Shown: piece by piece, positions 1 to 8,642 of the stretch
How the letters are laid out: each line of letters begins with the position of its first letter
Numbering within the stretch: position 1 is the first letter of the stretch
Assembly (NCBI GenBank): GCA_012960225.1
Contig: DUBS01000036.1
Coordinates: 22,438-86,437, forward strand
Length of the DNA stretch: 64,000 nucleotides
Reading direction: 5' to 3'
From: Gemmatimonadota bacterium
GTDB taxonomy: Bacteria; Gemmatimonadota; Gemmatimonadetes; Longimicrobiales; Gaopeijiaceae
The notes under the pieces: generated by a model
Seen by the model: the letters and a program-made list of their open reading frames with translations, nothing else
Database searches by the model: none
What the model was told of the DNA's origin: nothing
Position numbers and translations under genes: made by a program

Positions 1-2
1 CT

Positions 3-1400
3 TATGCTGGCCTGGACACTTTGCCGATACTTGCTGAACTGACCTCAGTGTCTACCCCATTAGAAGTTGTCACTGAACCAAGCCAGAAGCGCACTGAGCT
101 CAGTACAGACCAACTCTCCCAGAGTCGGAATACAGCGATCGTTCAAGCCGCGAAGCGCGTCGCCCCAGCTGTCGTGAGCATTAGCGTGCTTCGCTCCGGA
201 AGGATAAGAGCCACATCGATGTGGGAGAGTTTCTTCATGCCACCTCAAAGGAGAAGCGCAGGCTTTGGGTCGGGTGTGATCGTGCGCAGTGATGGTATTG
301 TAATAACCAATGACCATGTGATCGCGGATGCTGAACAGATTCGGGTGACTCTTCCGGGCGGAGGCGATTTTGACGCTGAATTGATCGGTACTGACCCACT
401 CGCTGATATCGCAGTGCTAGTTATAGAAGGAAAAGATCTGCCGGTTGCTCCAATAGGGACCGTTGAGGGACTCATGATTGGGGAATGGGTTCTCGCGATT
501 GGAAATCCACTCGGGATGCAAGCTGCAGACACTGAACCAACAGTCACAGCTGGGGTGATCTCCGCAGTAAACCGCAATATCGTGCCGTCTGCATACGGAG
601 AATCACAAAATAGTGCAGGATTCTACCTCGGCATGATTCAGACAGACGCCTCTATTAATCCCGGTAACTCAGGTGGACCACTGGTTAATGCAGTCGGTGA
701 GGTCATCGGGATCAATACCTCAATCATATCTCGTAGCGGTGGAAGCGAGGGTTTGGGTTTTGCAATTCCGATTGATCGAGCACTGAAGATCACTGACGAC
801 TTACTGAGCCTAGGAGAGGTTCAACGAGCCTGGGTGGGACTCGAGGTAGAACCGGTGGAAGCGGATGCCTGGGGTCGCACACGAGGAGTGCGCATTTCGA
901 GGATTGCCCCAGGATCCCCCGGTGATGGAGCGCCACTCGAGCCCGGGGATCGACTTCTTAGAGTTAATGGTCGCGCACTTACAGGTCCACTAGATTTCGA
1001 AGGGGCTCTGTTAGATCTCCGTTCTGGGGATCGCCTAGAAATTCTAGTAGAAGGACGATCTCAGTCGATCTTGTTGGAAGCTGAGCAGTTTCCATCGATT
1101 ACCGCTGAACGTGTTACAGTGTTGCGGGATCTGGAACTCGTGACGGTCACCCCCGAGATCAGAGGGGAGCAGGACATTAGTAGTGAACAGGGGGCCTTGG
1201 TCACGGGAGTCTCCGACCAACTATCACGTCAACTTGGCATTACGGTCGGCGACGTAATCATCGGTATTGATCAGATTGTCGTCGCGAGTGCGGATCAGGT
1301 TGCCTCTATATTTGATTCTTTGGGGGGGAGTGGGAGAATCACTTTGCATTTTGAGCGTAATCGGGGCTACAACATGCGTCAGTTCTACTGGAGACGATGA
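3..1400 (+). CDS. HtrA/DegP-type serine protease with two PDZ domains (5' end outside window)
   Basis: A periplasmic or membrane-tethered quality-control protease of the HtrA/Do family. Numbering from a TTG at position 21, the trypsin-like catalytic triad is visible: His99 (TNDHV), Asp129 (PLADIAVL) and Ser217 (GNSGGP). A first PDZ-like region spans about residues 265-350 and a second about 375-450. The frame stays open to the left edge without a signal peptide or membrane anchor, which this family normally has, so I treat the gene as 5'-truncated by the window rather than starting at the TTG, which has no ribosome binding site. Its stop overlaps the purB start by 4 bp (ATGA), so it probably heads the purine transcript or is co-transcribed with it. 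Family assignment is secure; DegP, DegQ and DegS cannot be told apart here. Confidence 0.9.
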   Translation, partial: YAGLDTLPILAELTSVSTPLEVVTEPSQKRTELSTDQLSQSRNTAIVQAAKRVAPAVVSISVLRSGRIRATSMWESFFMPPQRRSAGFGSGVIVRSDGIVITNDHVIADAEQIRVTLPGGGDFDAELIGTDPLADIAVLVIEGKDLPVAPIGTVEGLMIGEWVLAIGNPLGMQAADTEPTVTAGVISAVNRNIVPSAYGESQNSAGFYLGMIQTDASINPGNSGGPLVNAVGEVIGINTSIISRSGGSEGLGFAIPIDRALKITDDLLSLGEVQRAWVGLEVEPVEADAWGRTRGVRISRIAPGSPGDGAPLEPGDRLLRVNGRALTGPLDFEGALLDLRSGDRLEILVEGRSQSILLEAEQFPSITAERVTVLRDLELVTVTPEIRGEQDISSEQGALVTGVSDQLSRQLGITVGDVIIGIDQIVVASADQVASIFDSLGGSGRITLHFERNRGYNMRQFYWRR

Positions 1401-2845
1401 GCTTGAATAGTATGAACCGTTATATACACCCCCTCGCGGATCGATACGCTTCCACGCAGATGCAAGAAATTTTCTCGCCGATGAGGAAATTCGGTACTTG
1501 GCGTCGACTTTGGTTAGCGCTCGCGGAATCCCAAGCTGAGCTGGGTTTGGAGATTTCTGAAGAGGCACTGAGCCAGATGCGCGCGGTACTGGATAAGATT
1601 GACCTAGAATCAGCAGCTGAGTATGAGCGCCGGTTCCGTCACGACGTCATGGCACATGTGCACCTCTTTGGGGATGCTGCACCCGCTGCCAGAGCTGTGA
1701 TTCACCTAGGAGCTACAAGTGCTTTCATCGGCGACAATACAGATCTAATCCTCCACCGGGAAGCACTGGCACTGACCTTGAAGCGGGTAGTACGATGCAT
1801 ATCGGCACTCGCGATTTTCGCTGAAGCCCATGCCTCCCTTCCCACCCTGGCCTACACACACTTCCAGCCCGCTCAACCTACAACGGTTGGCAAACGAGCA
1901 GCTCTCTGGGCTCAGGATTTACTTCTAGATCTCGAAGAACTTGAATACCGAATCTCATCGCTCCGCTTCAGGGGTGTTCGCGGAACGACGGGTACACAAG
2001 CTTCCTTTCTAGAACTGTTTGATGGGGATCATAGAAAAGTTGATGCATTAGACTCGGCAGTTGGACTACGTATGGGCTTCGAAGACAGCTACTCACTGAG
2101 TGGTCAGACTTACCCTCGGAAGGTGGACTTCGCTGTCCAAAGTACCTTGGCTGGAGTCGCCACTTCATTGTCGAAGATTGCGCACGACTGGAGGATTCTG
2201 GCTCACCTACGAGAAGTCGAAGAACCATTTGAATCCGAACAAATTGGCTCATCTGCGATGCCTTATAAGCGAAATCCGATGAGGGCAGAGAGAATCTGTG
2301 CACTTGCCCGTCATGTGATCGTACTAGCGCAGGATCCCGCCTTCACCGCTGCTACCCAGTGGCTTGAGCGCACTCTCGATGATTCAGCCAACCGACGTGT
2401 CTCAATACCGGACGCCTTCCTAGCGCTCGATGGGTGCTTAGTCCTTGCTGAGAACGTGGCAAAAGGATTGATCGTCAATCCCGCAGTGGTCGAAAAAAAT
2501 CTTGCAGAACACCTTCCGTTCATGGCAACAGAAACGATCTTGATGCACGCAACAGCACGTGGTGGGGATCGGCAAGACCTGCACGAGCGCATTCGCAAAC
2601 ACTCGATTGCTGCAGCCACAAGGTTAAAGGAAGGTAGTAGTGAATCCGATCTTATCCAGCGTATCGCAGAGGACAAAGCCTTTGATATCAATGCTAAAGA
2701 GTTGGAAGACCTAGTGAATCCGAACCGCTTCGTTGGTCGAGCCCCTGAACAGGTAACACAGTTTCTCTGCGAACAGGTGACACCCATGCTCGAGCGACTT
2801 GGTAAGAACGCCGAAGAACTGCAATCAACCGAATTACATGTCTAA
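1397..2845 (+). CDS. purB: Adenylosuccinate lyase
   Basis: Catalyses two fumarate-releasing steps: SAICAR to AICAR in purine synthesis, and adenylosuccinate to AMP. The 482-residue protein has the fumarase/aspartase superfamily signature GSSAMPYKRNP at residues 284-294, whose mobile serine loop acts as the base, and the THFQPAQP segment with the catalytic His155. The length matches the longer, ADSL-like branch rather than the roughly 430-residue Bacillus type. The ATG at 1397 overlaps the stop of the protease gene; a second in-frame ATG lies at 1412. The end overlaps purC by 8 bp. First purine gene in the operon, so it is likely translated by coupling. Confidence 0.97.
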   Translation: MSLNSMNRYIHPLADRYASTQMQEIFSPMRKFGTWRRLWLALAESQAELGLEISEEALSQMRAVLDKIDLESAAEYERRFRHDVMAHVHLFGDAAPAARAVIHLGATSAFIGDNTDLILHREALALTLKRVVRCISALAIFAEAHASLPTLAYTHFQPAQPTTVGKRAALWAQDLLLDLEELEYRISSLRFRGVRGTTGTQASFLELFDGDHRKVDALDSAVGLRMGFEDSYSLSGQTYPRKVDFAVQSTLAGVATSLSKIAHDWRILAHLREVEEPFESEQIGSSAMPYKRNPMRAERICALARHVIVLAQDPAFTAATQWLERTLDDSANRRVSIPDAFLALDGCLVLAENVAKGLIVNPAVVEKNLAEHLPFMATETILMHATARGGDRQDLHERIRKHSIAAATRLKEGSSESDLIQRIAEDKAFDINAKELEDLVNPNRFVGRAPEQVTQFLCEQVTPMLERLGKNAEELQSTELHV

Positions 2846-3785
2846 AGACACACCCATCCTAGAATCGCAACTAGATCTACCATTAATTCATCGTGGAAAA
2901 GTCCGTGATGTCTATGAAGTGGACGATAAAACCTTATTGATGGTAGCCAGCGACCGCGTGAGTGCCTTCGATGTAGTCCTACCCCAGCCGATTCCTAACA
3001 AAGGCGAGGTATTAACTCAGATTACAGCATGGTGGCTCAAGCAACTTGAAAACCATTTAGAGCATCACTTGATTGCGGTTGACCCTGATGCAATTGTCAC
3101 ACGCCATCCCGAACTCTCTGCGACTCGTCCCATGTGGGAGAAACGGTCGATGCTGGTTACCCGCACAAAACCAGTCCTCGTCGAGTGCATTATCAGAGGG
3201 TATATCACCGGTTCAGCATGGAAGGAGTACCGGGACAATGGAACCTTGGCTAATGAGCCTCTACCTGATGGGCTAAGAGAAAGTGAGCAACTCGAGCCCG
3301 CTATTTTCTCGCCATCAACGAAAGCAGAACACGGCGAACATGACGAAAACATCACCTATGGTCAGGTAGTTGACCTTCTAGGTCCTAATCTGGCTGGTCG
3401 GCTGCGTGAGCTTTCGCTAGAGACTTATCAGTTCGGAAGACAAGTAGCCGAAGGCGCTGACATCATCTTGGCAGACACTAAATTTGAATTCGGACTCGAT
3501 CATTCTGGTAAACTACTTTTGATCGACGAGGTACTTACACCAGATTCCTCAAGATTTTGGCCTAAGGAGAGCTATGAAATTGGTCGTGGCCAACCCTCCC
3601 TCGATAAGCAACCAATTCGGGACTGGCTCGATGCACTTTCAGGATGGGACAAATCACCACCACCACCCAATCTTCCTGATGAGGTAGTTCAGGCGGCTGC
3701 TACTCGCTATGAAGAAATTTTCCAAAGACTCACCGGCATCTCACTAGCCGATTTTCAGCCACCTGATTTCAATCAATCCCGGTGA
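2838..3785 (+). CDS. purC: Phosphoribosylaminoimidazole-succinocarboxamide synthase (SAICAR synthetase)
   Basis: ATP-dependent ligation of aspartate to CAIR, giving SAICAR, the substrate of the adjacent PurB. Both family signatures are visible: a VECIIRGYITGSAWKEY block and ILADTKFEFG. At 315 residues it is the longer, yeast Ade1-like form, not the roughly 240-residue short bacterial form. I choose the ATG at 2838, which overlaps the purB stop by 8 bp; the frame is open further upstream to a TTG at 2799 but that would lie deep inside purB. The stop overlaps the next gene by 4 bp (GTGA). Confidence 0.96.
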   Translation: MSKDTPILESQLDLPLIHRGKVRDVYEVDDKTLLMVASDRVSAFDVVLPQPIPNKGEVLTQITAWWLKQLENHLEHHLIAVDPDAIVTRHPELSATRPMWEKRSMLVTRTKPVLVECIIRGYITGSAWKEYRDNGTLANEPLPDGLRESEQLEPAIFSPSTKAEHGEHDENITYGQVVDLLGPNLAGRLRELSLETYQFGRQVAEGADIILADTKFEFGLDHSGKLLLIDEVLTPDSSRFWPKESYEIGRGQPSLDKQPIRDWLDALSGWDKSPPPPNLPDEVVQAAATRYEEIFQRLTGISLADFQPPDFNQSR

Positions 3786-4444
3786 GCCTAGCACCTGAGG
3801 GTTACCCTTTCGTAGCTGGTCTGGCGTTGATAGCGATGGCTAATTGGATTGCCGCTATCGCAGGCTTTGGTGGAGGAGTGACCCTAGTTATCGCAGCGCT
3901 CTTCACGACCCTGACCATTTTTAATCTCTGGTTTTTCAGAGATCCAAAACGCCTCCATCCTACTGGAGCTGGCTTGGTACTGGCCCCCGCTGAGGGCCGG
4001 GTGATTGACATCTCTGAGGTTGGAGAGCCGTCATTTGTGGGGCAAGCAAGGAAGATTTCCATCTTCCTCAGCATATTTGACGTGCATGTTCAGCGAGCTC
4101 CTGTGGAGGGAGTAGTGAGCCACCGAGAATATCGTCCGGGGGCATATAAGGTGGCCTGGGCAGACAAGGCTTCGGAGGAGAATGAACAAGCCTCAGTTGG
4201 GATCACTACAGAGATGGGTAATGTTCTAGTCCGTCAGATAGCGGGTCTAGTGGCCAGGCGCATCATAACATATCCATCAGAAGGAGATCGCTTGGAGCGT
4301 GGCCAAAGAATCGGACTTATCCGATTTGGCTCCCGCGTTGACCTATTTCTCCCACTTGATTGGGAGATAATTTGCTCCGTGGGGGACAGGACTCGAGTGG
4401 GATCTTCAGTTCTAGCTCGGCATCCAGTAAAGGCTATCGGATGA
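3782..4444 (+). CDS. psd: Phosphatidylserine decarboxylase, short (PSD type 2-like) form
   Basis: Makes phosphatidylethanolamine from phosphatidylserine through a pyruvoyl cofactor formed by self-cleavage. The 220-residue protein has an N-terminal hydrophobic region (about residues 10-55), the family block FDVHVQRAPVEG around residue 99, and the GSS self-cleavage motif at 207-209, where Ser208 would become the pyruvoyl group. Length and motif match the short decarboxylases of many non-enteric bacteria. One oddity: the usual PADG segment reads PAEG (Glu71 in place of the conserved Asp). GTG start, 4-bp overlap with purC; the stop overlaps pssA by 4 bp, so psd and pssA are a coupled pair set inside a purine operon. 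Confidence 0.93.
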   Translation: MSLAPEGYPFVAGLALIAMANWIAAIAGFGGGVTLVIAALFTTLTIFNLWFFRDPKRLHPTGAGLVLAPAEGRVIDISEVGEPSFVGQARKISIFLSIFDVHVQRAPVEGVVSHREYRPGAYKVAWADKASEENEQASVGITTEMGNVLVRQIAGLVARRIITYPSEGDRLERGQRIGLIRFGSRVDLFLPLDWEIICSVGDRTRVGSSVLARHPVKAIG

Positions 4445-5334
4445 AACAAAGTTTGATGCCTAGACGAGAAAGGCTACGAAAGGGGATCATAATTCTTCCC
4501 TCGGCCTTCACCCTAGGTAACCTCTTCTTCGGGCTCTACTCGATGGTTTCTGTTGCTCGGGGAGACCTCATTTCCGCTGGGTGGTTTGTCATCTATGCGG
4601 GAATACTCGATACCCTCGACGGAAAAATTGCTCGGTTCACACGCACCGGAACGAGGTTTGGAGCAGAGTTGGACTCTTTGGTGGACGCAATTTCATTCGG
4701 CGTAGCGCCCTCCTTCATAATGTTTGAGCTCTTCTTTGCTGATGCTCAGTGGAGCTGGACTTTATCTTTCGTCTTTGTAGCCGCGACGGTAGTTCGACTT
4801 GCTCGGTTTAATCTCGAGGAAGGTGGTGAGGCCAAGAAGTACTTTCACGGGCTCCCAGCACCAGCTGCAGGCATGACCCTCGCGGCATATTACCCGTTCA
4901 GTCAAACACCTATCTTCGCCGAGTACTTGAGTGCGTACCCGTGGGAACAGATCGCTCCGGTAGGAACAGTTATTCTCAGCATCCTTATGGTCAGCTCCGT
5001 GCCCTATGACAAGCTGCCCAAGATCGGCTTTAACACTCCCCGGGGGATTGTTAATTCGATATTCGTCAGCACATGTCTTTTAGCAGCAGTACTGCAGCCG
5101 AGATACTGTTTCTTCACTGCTTTATTGCTTTACATCATTTGGGGACTCCTAAGGTCTATTCTAAGTGGGCGACTAGAGGGAACCCCTACAGGTGATATAC
5201 TTCTTGATGAAGATGAAGAGGAAGTAAATGGGCATGGGGAAATCAGGGTGGTCGACTATAGACATCTCGGACCACGCGGACCCACTGACCCTCAACTATC
5301 AAATGCAGACTCTGCTCGGGAGGACCCCGCTTGA
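4441..5334 (+). CDS. pssA: CDP-diacylglycerol--serine O-phosphatidyltransferase
   Basis: Integral membrane enzyme that condenses CDP-diacylglycerol and serine to phosphatidylserine, the substrate of the preceding Psd. The CDP-alcohol phosphotransferase motif is intact: D57-x2-D60-G-x2-A-R-x8-G74-x3-D78-x3-D82. Several hydrophobic helices follow; the C-terminus (from about residue 245) is a charged, cytosolic-looking tail with an acidic run. I choose the ATG at 4441 (ATGA overlap with psd, MKQSLMPRRE), not the longer open frame beginning inside psd. The stop overlaps the purS TTG. 297 residues is slightly longer than the usual 230-280 because of the acidic tail. Confidence 0.94.
   Translation: MKQSLMPRRERLRKGIIILPSAFTLGNLFFGLYSMVSVARGDLISAGWFVIYAGILDTLDGKIARFTRTGTRFGAELDSLVDAISFGVAPSFIMFELFFADAQWSWTLSFVFVAATVVRLARFNLEEGGEAKKYFHGLPAPAAGMTLAAYYPFSQTPIFAEYLSAYPWEQIAPVGTVILSILMVSSVPYDKLPKIGFNTPRGIVNSIFVSTCLLAAVLQPRYCFFTALLLYIIWGLLRSILSGRLEGTPTGDILLDEDEEEVNGHGEIRVVDYRHLGPRGPTDPQLSNADSAREDPA
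5318..5324 (+). promoter_or_regulatory. Ribosome binding site deciding the TTG start of purS
   Basis: GGGAGGA ends 6 nt before the TTG at 5331, while the in-frame ATG at 5346 has nothing resembling a Shine-Dalgarno sequence. The TTG also overlaps the pssA stop as TTGA, the same 4-bp geometry as the neighbouring junctions. Confidence 0.7.
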
Positions 5335-5603
5335 ACCATTTTCGTATGGAGATCCTTGTGAAGCCCCGTCCGGGAATCCTGGATCCACAAGGCAAAGCTA
5401 TCCATCACGCGCTTCGATCACTTGGGTGGAGTGATACCCAAGACGTCCGCGTTGGTAAGGCGATCTATATCGATCTAGAAGCCGAAGACAGTGACACCGC
5501 ACTTGAGACTGCTCAAGCAATGTGCCGGAAAATTCTGGCCAACCCTGTGACGGAAGATTTCGAGGTGTCAATCGTGGAAAATGCTGAGAGAATCACAGCA
5601 TGA
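5331..5603 (+). CDS. purS: Phosphoribosylformylglycinamidine synthase subunit PurS
   Basis: Small structural subunit of the three-part FGAM synthase (PurS-PurQ-PurL) used by bacteria with the short PurL. The 90 residues show the family pattern: a beta-strand start ([19 protein letters not shown]), the GK-rich [13 protein letters not shown] segment, and a C-terminal strand ending [11 protein letters not shown] start supported by the ribosome binding site at 5318-5324. The stop overlaps the purQ ATG by 4 bp, as expected for subunits made in fixed ratio. Confidence 0.94.
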   Translation: MNHFRMEILVKPRPGILDPQGKAIHHALRSLGWSDTQDVRVGKAIYIDLEAEDSDTALETAQAMCRKILANPVTEDFEVSIVENAERITA

Positions 5604-6298
5604 GGGTCGGTGTCGTCACATTTCCTGGTTCAAACTGTGATTACGATCTTTATAAAGCCGCTCAGCAAATCGGTGCGAAAGTAGAATTCATCTGGCACCG
5701 TCAGAAGAACCTCGATGCATACGATGCACTTATGCTTCCAGGAGGGTTTTCGTACGGTGACTACCTGCGAGCAGGTGCAATCGCCCGGATCAGTCCTGTT
5801 ATGGAGGACATCATTGGATTCGCTGAGAATGGCGGACCCGTTCTGGGTATCTGCAACGGTTTTCAGATTCTTTGTGAAGCTGGACTCCTACCGGGAGCCC
5901 TAGTTCGGAATGCCTCACTCCGTTTTGAGAGCAAAGACATCCATCTGCGCGTCGAACAAACTGACACTCCGTTTACGAGCGAGTACGAGAAAGGGCAGAT
6001 CCTCCGTATGCCAATAGCACACGGTGAAGGAAACTACGAAGCAGACGACCAACTTCTAGAGGAACTGGAAGTTGAGGGGAGAGTCGTTTTCAGGTACGTG
6101 AGTTCGGATGGTGAGTTAAGTGATGAGGCGAACCCCAATGGCTCCAAGAATAGTATCGCTGGGTTGACTAATAAGTCAGGAAATGTCTTGGGTATGATGC
6201 CTCATCCCGAGCGTGCGATGGAAGAAATTCTTGGATCTATCGACGGAATGGGTGTTTTTCTATCACTGGCTACAAACCTATCCACCATTGTGCTATAA
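5600..6298 (+). CDS. purQ: Phosphoribosylformylglycinamidine synthase subunit PurQ (glutaminase)
   Basis: Class I glutamine amidotransferase subunit that delivers ammonia to PurL for conversion of FGAR to FGAM. Catalytic residues are visible: nucleophile Cys85 in [11 protein letters not shown], and His202 and Glu204 in PHPERAME. The 232-residue length is typical of stand-alone PurQ. Overlaps purS by 4 bp; 39 bp separate it from purL, which completes the complex. Confidence 0.97.
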   Translation: MRVGVVTFPGSNCDYDLYKAAQQIGAKVEFIWHRQKNLDAYDALMLPGGFSYGDYLRAGAIARISPVMEDIIGFAENGGPVLGICNGFQILCEAGLLPGALVRNASLRFESKDIHLRVEQTDTPFTSEYEKGQILRMPIAHGEGNYEADDQLLEELEVEGRVVFRYVSSDGELSDEANPNGSKNSIAGLTNKSGNVLGMMPHPERAMEEILGSIDGMGVFLSLATNLSTIVL

Positions 6299-6337
6299 CA
6301 ACGAAATCCAAATGCTGAGACGAGAGGCCTTAATCCC

Positions 6338-8641
6338 ATGAGTGCCGGCGAAAGTGCGTCCGTAACAATACCTTTAGTGCCTCCGCGCACGGGTGACCCC
6401 GAAATCACTTCAGAGCTCGTAGCTGACCACGGTCTTTCCGACGATGAGTACGAGCGTATTTGTAGAATTATGGGCCGTATCCCAACGTTCACTGAATTAG
6501 GTGTCTTTAGTGCAATGTGGTCGGAGCACTGCGGCTACAAGAACTCTAAACGGCTCCTCCAGTTGCTTCCCACCGAGGCACCTTGGGTTATTCAAGGTCC
6601 AGGAGAGAACGCCGGAGTGATTGACATAGGAGACGGCTACGCACTGGCGTTCAAGATAGAGTCCCACAACCACCCATCGGCAATTGAACCCTATCAGGGT
6701 GCGGCTACTGGTGTGGGAGGCATCCTACGTGACGTTTTCACGATGGGAGCCCGTCCCATCGCTATCTTGGACTCACTTCGTTTTGGGGATCTGGATAGTG
6801 CAAGAGTCCGGTACTTATTCGGTGGAGTTGTTAGCGGGGTCGGTGACTATGGCAACTGCATCGGCGTTCCAAATATTGGCGGAGAGGTAGCGTTCGACCG
6901 AGGCTACGAGGGAAACCCAATCGTGAACGCGATGTGCTTGGGTCTGATGAAGAAAGAGGATTTGATTACGGCATCGGCTTCGGGTGTGGGCAATACATTA
7001 ATGGCGGTTGGTGCCCGTACTGGCCGAGACGGCATCCACGGAGCAACCTTCGCTAGTGAAGAGCTCAGTGAAGAATCAGAGGAAGCGTCACGACCACAGG
7101 TTCAAGTGGGTGACCCGTTTACTGAAAAACTACTCCTTGAGGCCAGTTTAGAGTTGATCTCCAGCGGCTCGATCACGGGTATCCAAGATATGGGCGCTGC
7201 GGGTATTACATCTTGCGCAGCTGAGATGGCGGGGCGAGCTGGAAACGGAGTCGAGATCGATGTGGCTCGAGTTCCAGTGCGGGAGCCAGATATGACACCA
7301 TACGAGATCCTGTTATCAGAATCACAGGAGCGGATGCTGGTAGTTGCCACCAAGGGTTATGAAGATGAAGTCCACCGGATCCTAGAGAAGTGGGAACTAG
7401 AGGCTGAAGAGATTGGAGAAGTGACTGCGGACGGTAGATTTCGGGTCTTAGAAGACGGGGCGGTCGTCGCGGATATGCCGGCCCTACCCCTCACAGACGG
7501 ATGCCCCACATACGAACGTGAGGGTATCGAGGCCGATGAGGTACGGGAACTCCGAGAGATGGATCTGGCCGAGCATCTTATTCCAGAAGGTGACCTCACA
7601 AAAACATTTCTACTTCTCCTCGCATCTCCGAATGTTGCTTCGAAACGTTGGATATATCACCAATATGATACAACTGTCAGGACATCGACTGCCGTTCGTC
7701 CTGGGGGAGATTCGGGGGTAATACGCATCCGTGGGACGGAGAAAGCCATCGCAGCAACAACTGATTGTAATGGACGCTTCGTATATCTTGATCCCAGGCA
7801 AGGTGCGATGATTGCTGTAGCAGAAGCAGCTCGGAATTTAGTTTGCTCGGGAGCCCTCCCTACCGCGATTACTAACAACCTCAATTTTGGTAATCCTCTT
7901 AAGCAACACATCTACTATCAATTCCGAGAGGCAGTCCTGGGAATGGCTGATGCGTGTAAGGCCTTCGAGACCCCAGTCACGGGCGGGAACGTGTCCTTTT
8001 ACAATGAAACCGACGGACTAGCAATCTATCCTACACCCGTGATCGGCATGGTGGGGATAATTGAAAATGTATCTCACATTTCACCCCAAGCATTCCAGTC
8101 TGAGGGTGACGATATTGTCCTTCTTGGGGAGAACACAGCTGAAATAGGAGGAGCAGAATATCTCTATGTGACAGCTGGGCTCGTAGCAGGATTCCCTCCG
8201 AGGGTCGACCTCACACGTGAACGGCAGCTCCAAAGAGCAGTTCTGACAATGATCCAGGAGAAGGAATTACGATCGGCGCACGACTGTTCGGATGGTGGGC
8301 TTGCATGCGCACTTGCCGAGTGCGCATTAGGTGATGGCGAAGCACCTTTTGGAGTTAATATAGTGCTTGATGACGCGCTTCCTCCAGTAGCGACCCTCTT
8401 CGCTGAATCCCAAGGTAGAGTAGTAGTTTCATGTGCTCCAAATAGGACCGAAAACGTGATTCGACTTGCTATGGACTACGGAGTACCAGCAAGAAAAATT
8501 GGGACTGTCGGAGGCAGGGAAGGGCCGTTTCATGTGACCGCAGTATCCGGACAAATCAAAACTGATCTTACGAGCCTGCACCAGGCATATTTTGGAGCAC
8601 TTCCTGCAATAATGAACACTCCGGTATCTTCGGAGGAGTAA
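6338..8641 (+). CDS. purL: Phosphoribosylformylglycinamidine synthase subunit PurL (small form)
   Basis: ATP-dependent synthetase subunit of FGAM synthase. At 767 residues it is the small PurL, which needs PurS and PurQ, both encoded immediately upstream. Visible family features are the N-terminal [20 protein letters not shown] segment, the [20 protein letters not shown] nucleotide-binding region, and repeated AIRS-like halves with HDCSDGGLA in the C-terminal half. The ATG start is preceded by a weak purine-rich stretch. Ends one base before the purF start region, and its last codons contain the purF ribosome binding site. Confidence 0.97.
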   Translation: MSAGESASVTIPLVPPRTGDPEITSELVADHGLSDDEYERICRIMGRIPTFTELGVFSAMWSEHCGYKNSKRLLQLLPTEAPWVIQGPGENAGVIDIGDGYALAFKIESHNHPSAIEPYQGAATGVGGILRDVFTMGARPIAILDSLRFGDLDSARVRYLFGGVVSGVGDYGNCIGVPNIGGEVAFDRGYEGNPIVNAMCLGLMKKEDLITASASGVGNTLMAVGARTGRDGIHGATFASEELSEESEEASRPQVQVGDPFTEKLLLEASLELISSGSITGIQDMGAAGITSCAAEMAGRAGNGVEIDVARVPVREPDMTPYEILLSESQERMLVVATKGYEDEVHRILEKWELEAEEIGEVTADGRFRVLEDGAVVADMPALPLTDGCPTYEREGIEADEVRELREMDLAEHLIPEGDLTKTFLLLLASPNVASKRWIYHQYDTTVRTSTAVRPGGDSGVIRIRGTEKAIAATTDCNGRFVYLDPRQGAMIAVAEAARNLVCSGALPTAITNNLNFGNPLKQHIYYQFREAVLGMADACKAFETPVTGGNVSFYNETDGLAIYPTPVIGMVGIIENVSHISPQAFQSEGDDIVLLGENTAEIGGAEYLYVTAGLVAGFPPRVDLTRERQLQRAVLTMIQEKELRSAHDCSDGGLACALAECALGDGEAPFGVNIVLDDALPPVATLFAESQGRVVVSCAPNRTENVIRLAMDYGVPARKIGTVGGREGPFHVTAVSGQIKTDLTSLHQAYFGALPAIMNTPVSSEE
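8632..8638 (+). promoter_or_regulatory. Ribosome binding site of purF
   Basis: GGAGGAG inside the last codons of purL, 4 nt before the GTG at 8643. It favours the GTG over the in-frame ATG at 8688, which has no comparable site. Confidence 0.65.
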
Positions 8642-8642
8642 A

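Noticed and set aside
4360..4440. Upstream extension of the pssA frame into psd
   Set aside because: Serine-rich translation of the psd 3' end in another frame; the ATG at 4441 with the 4-bp overlap is the conventional start.
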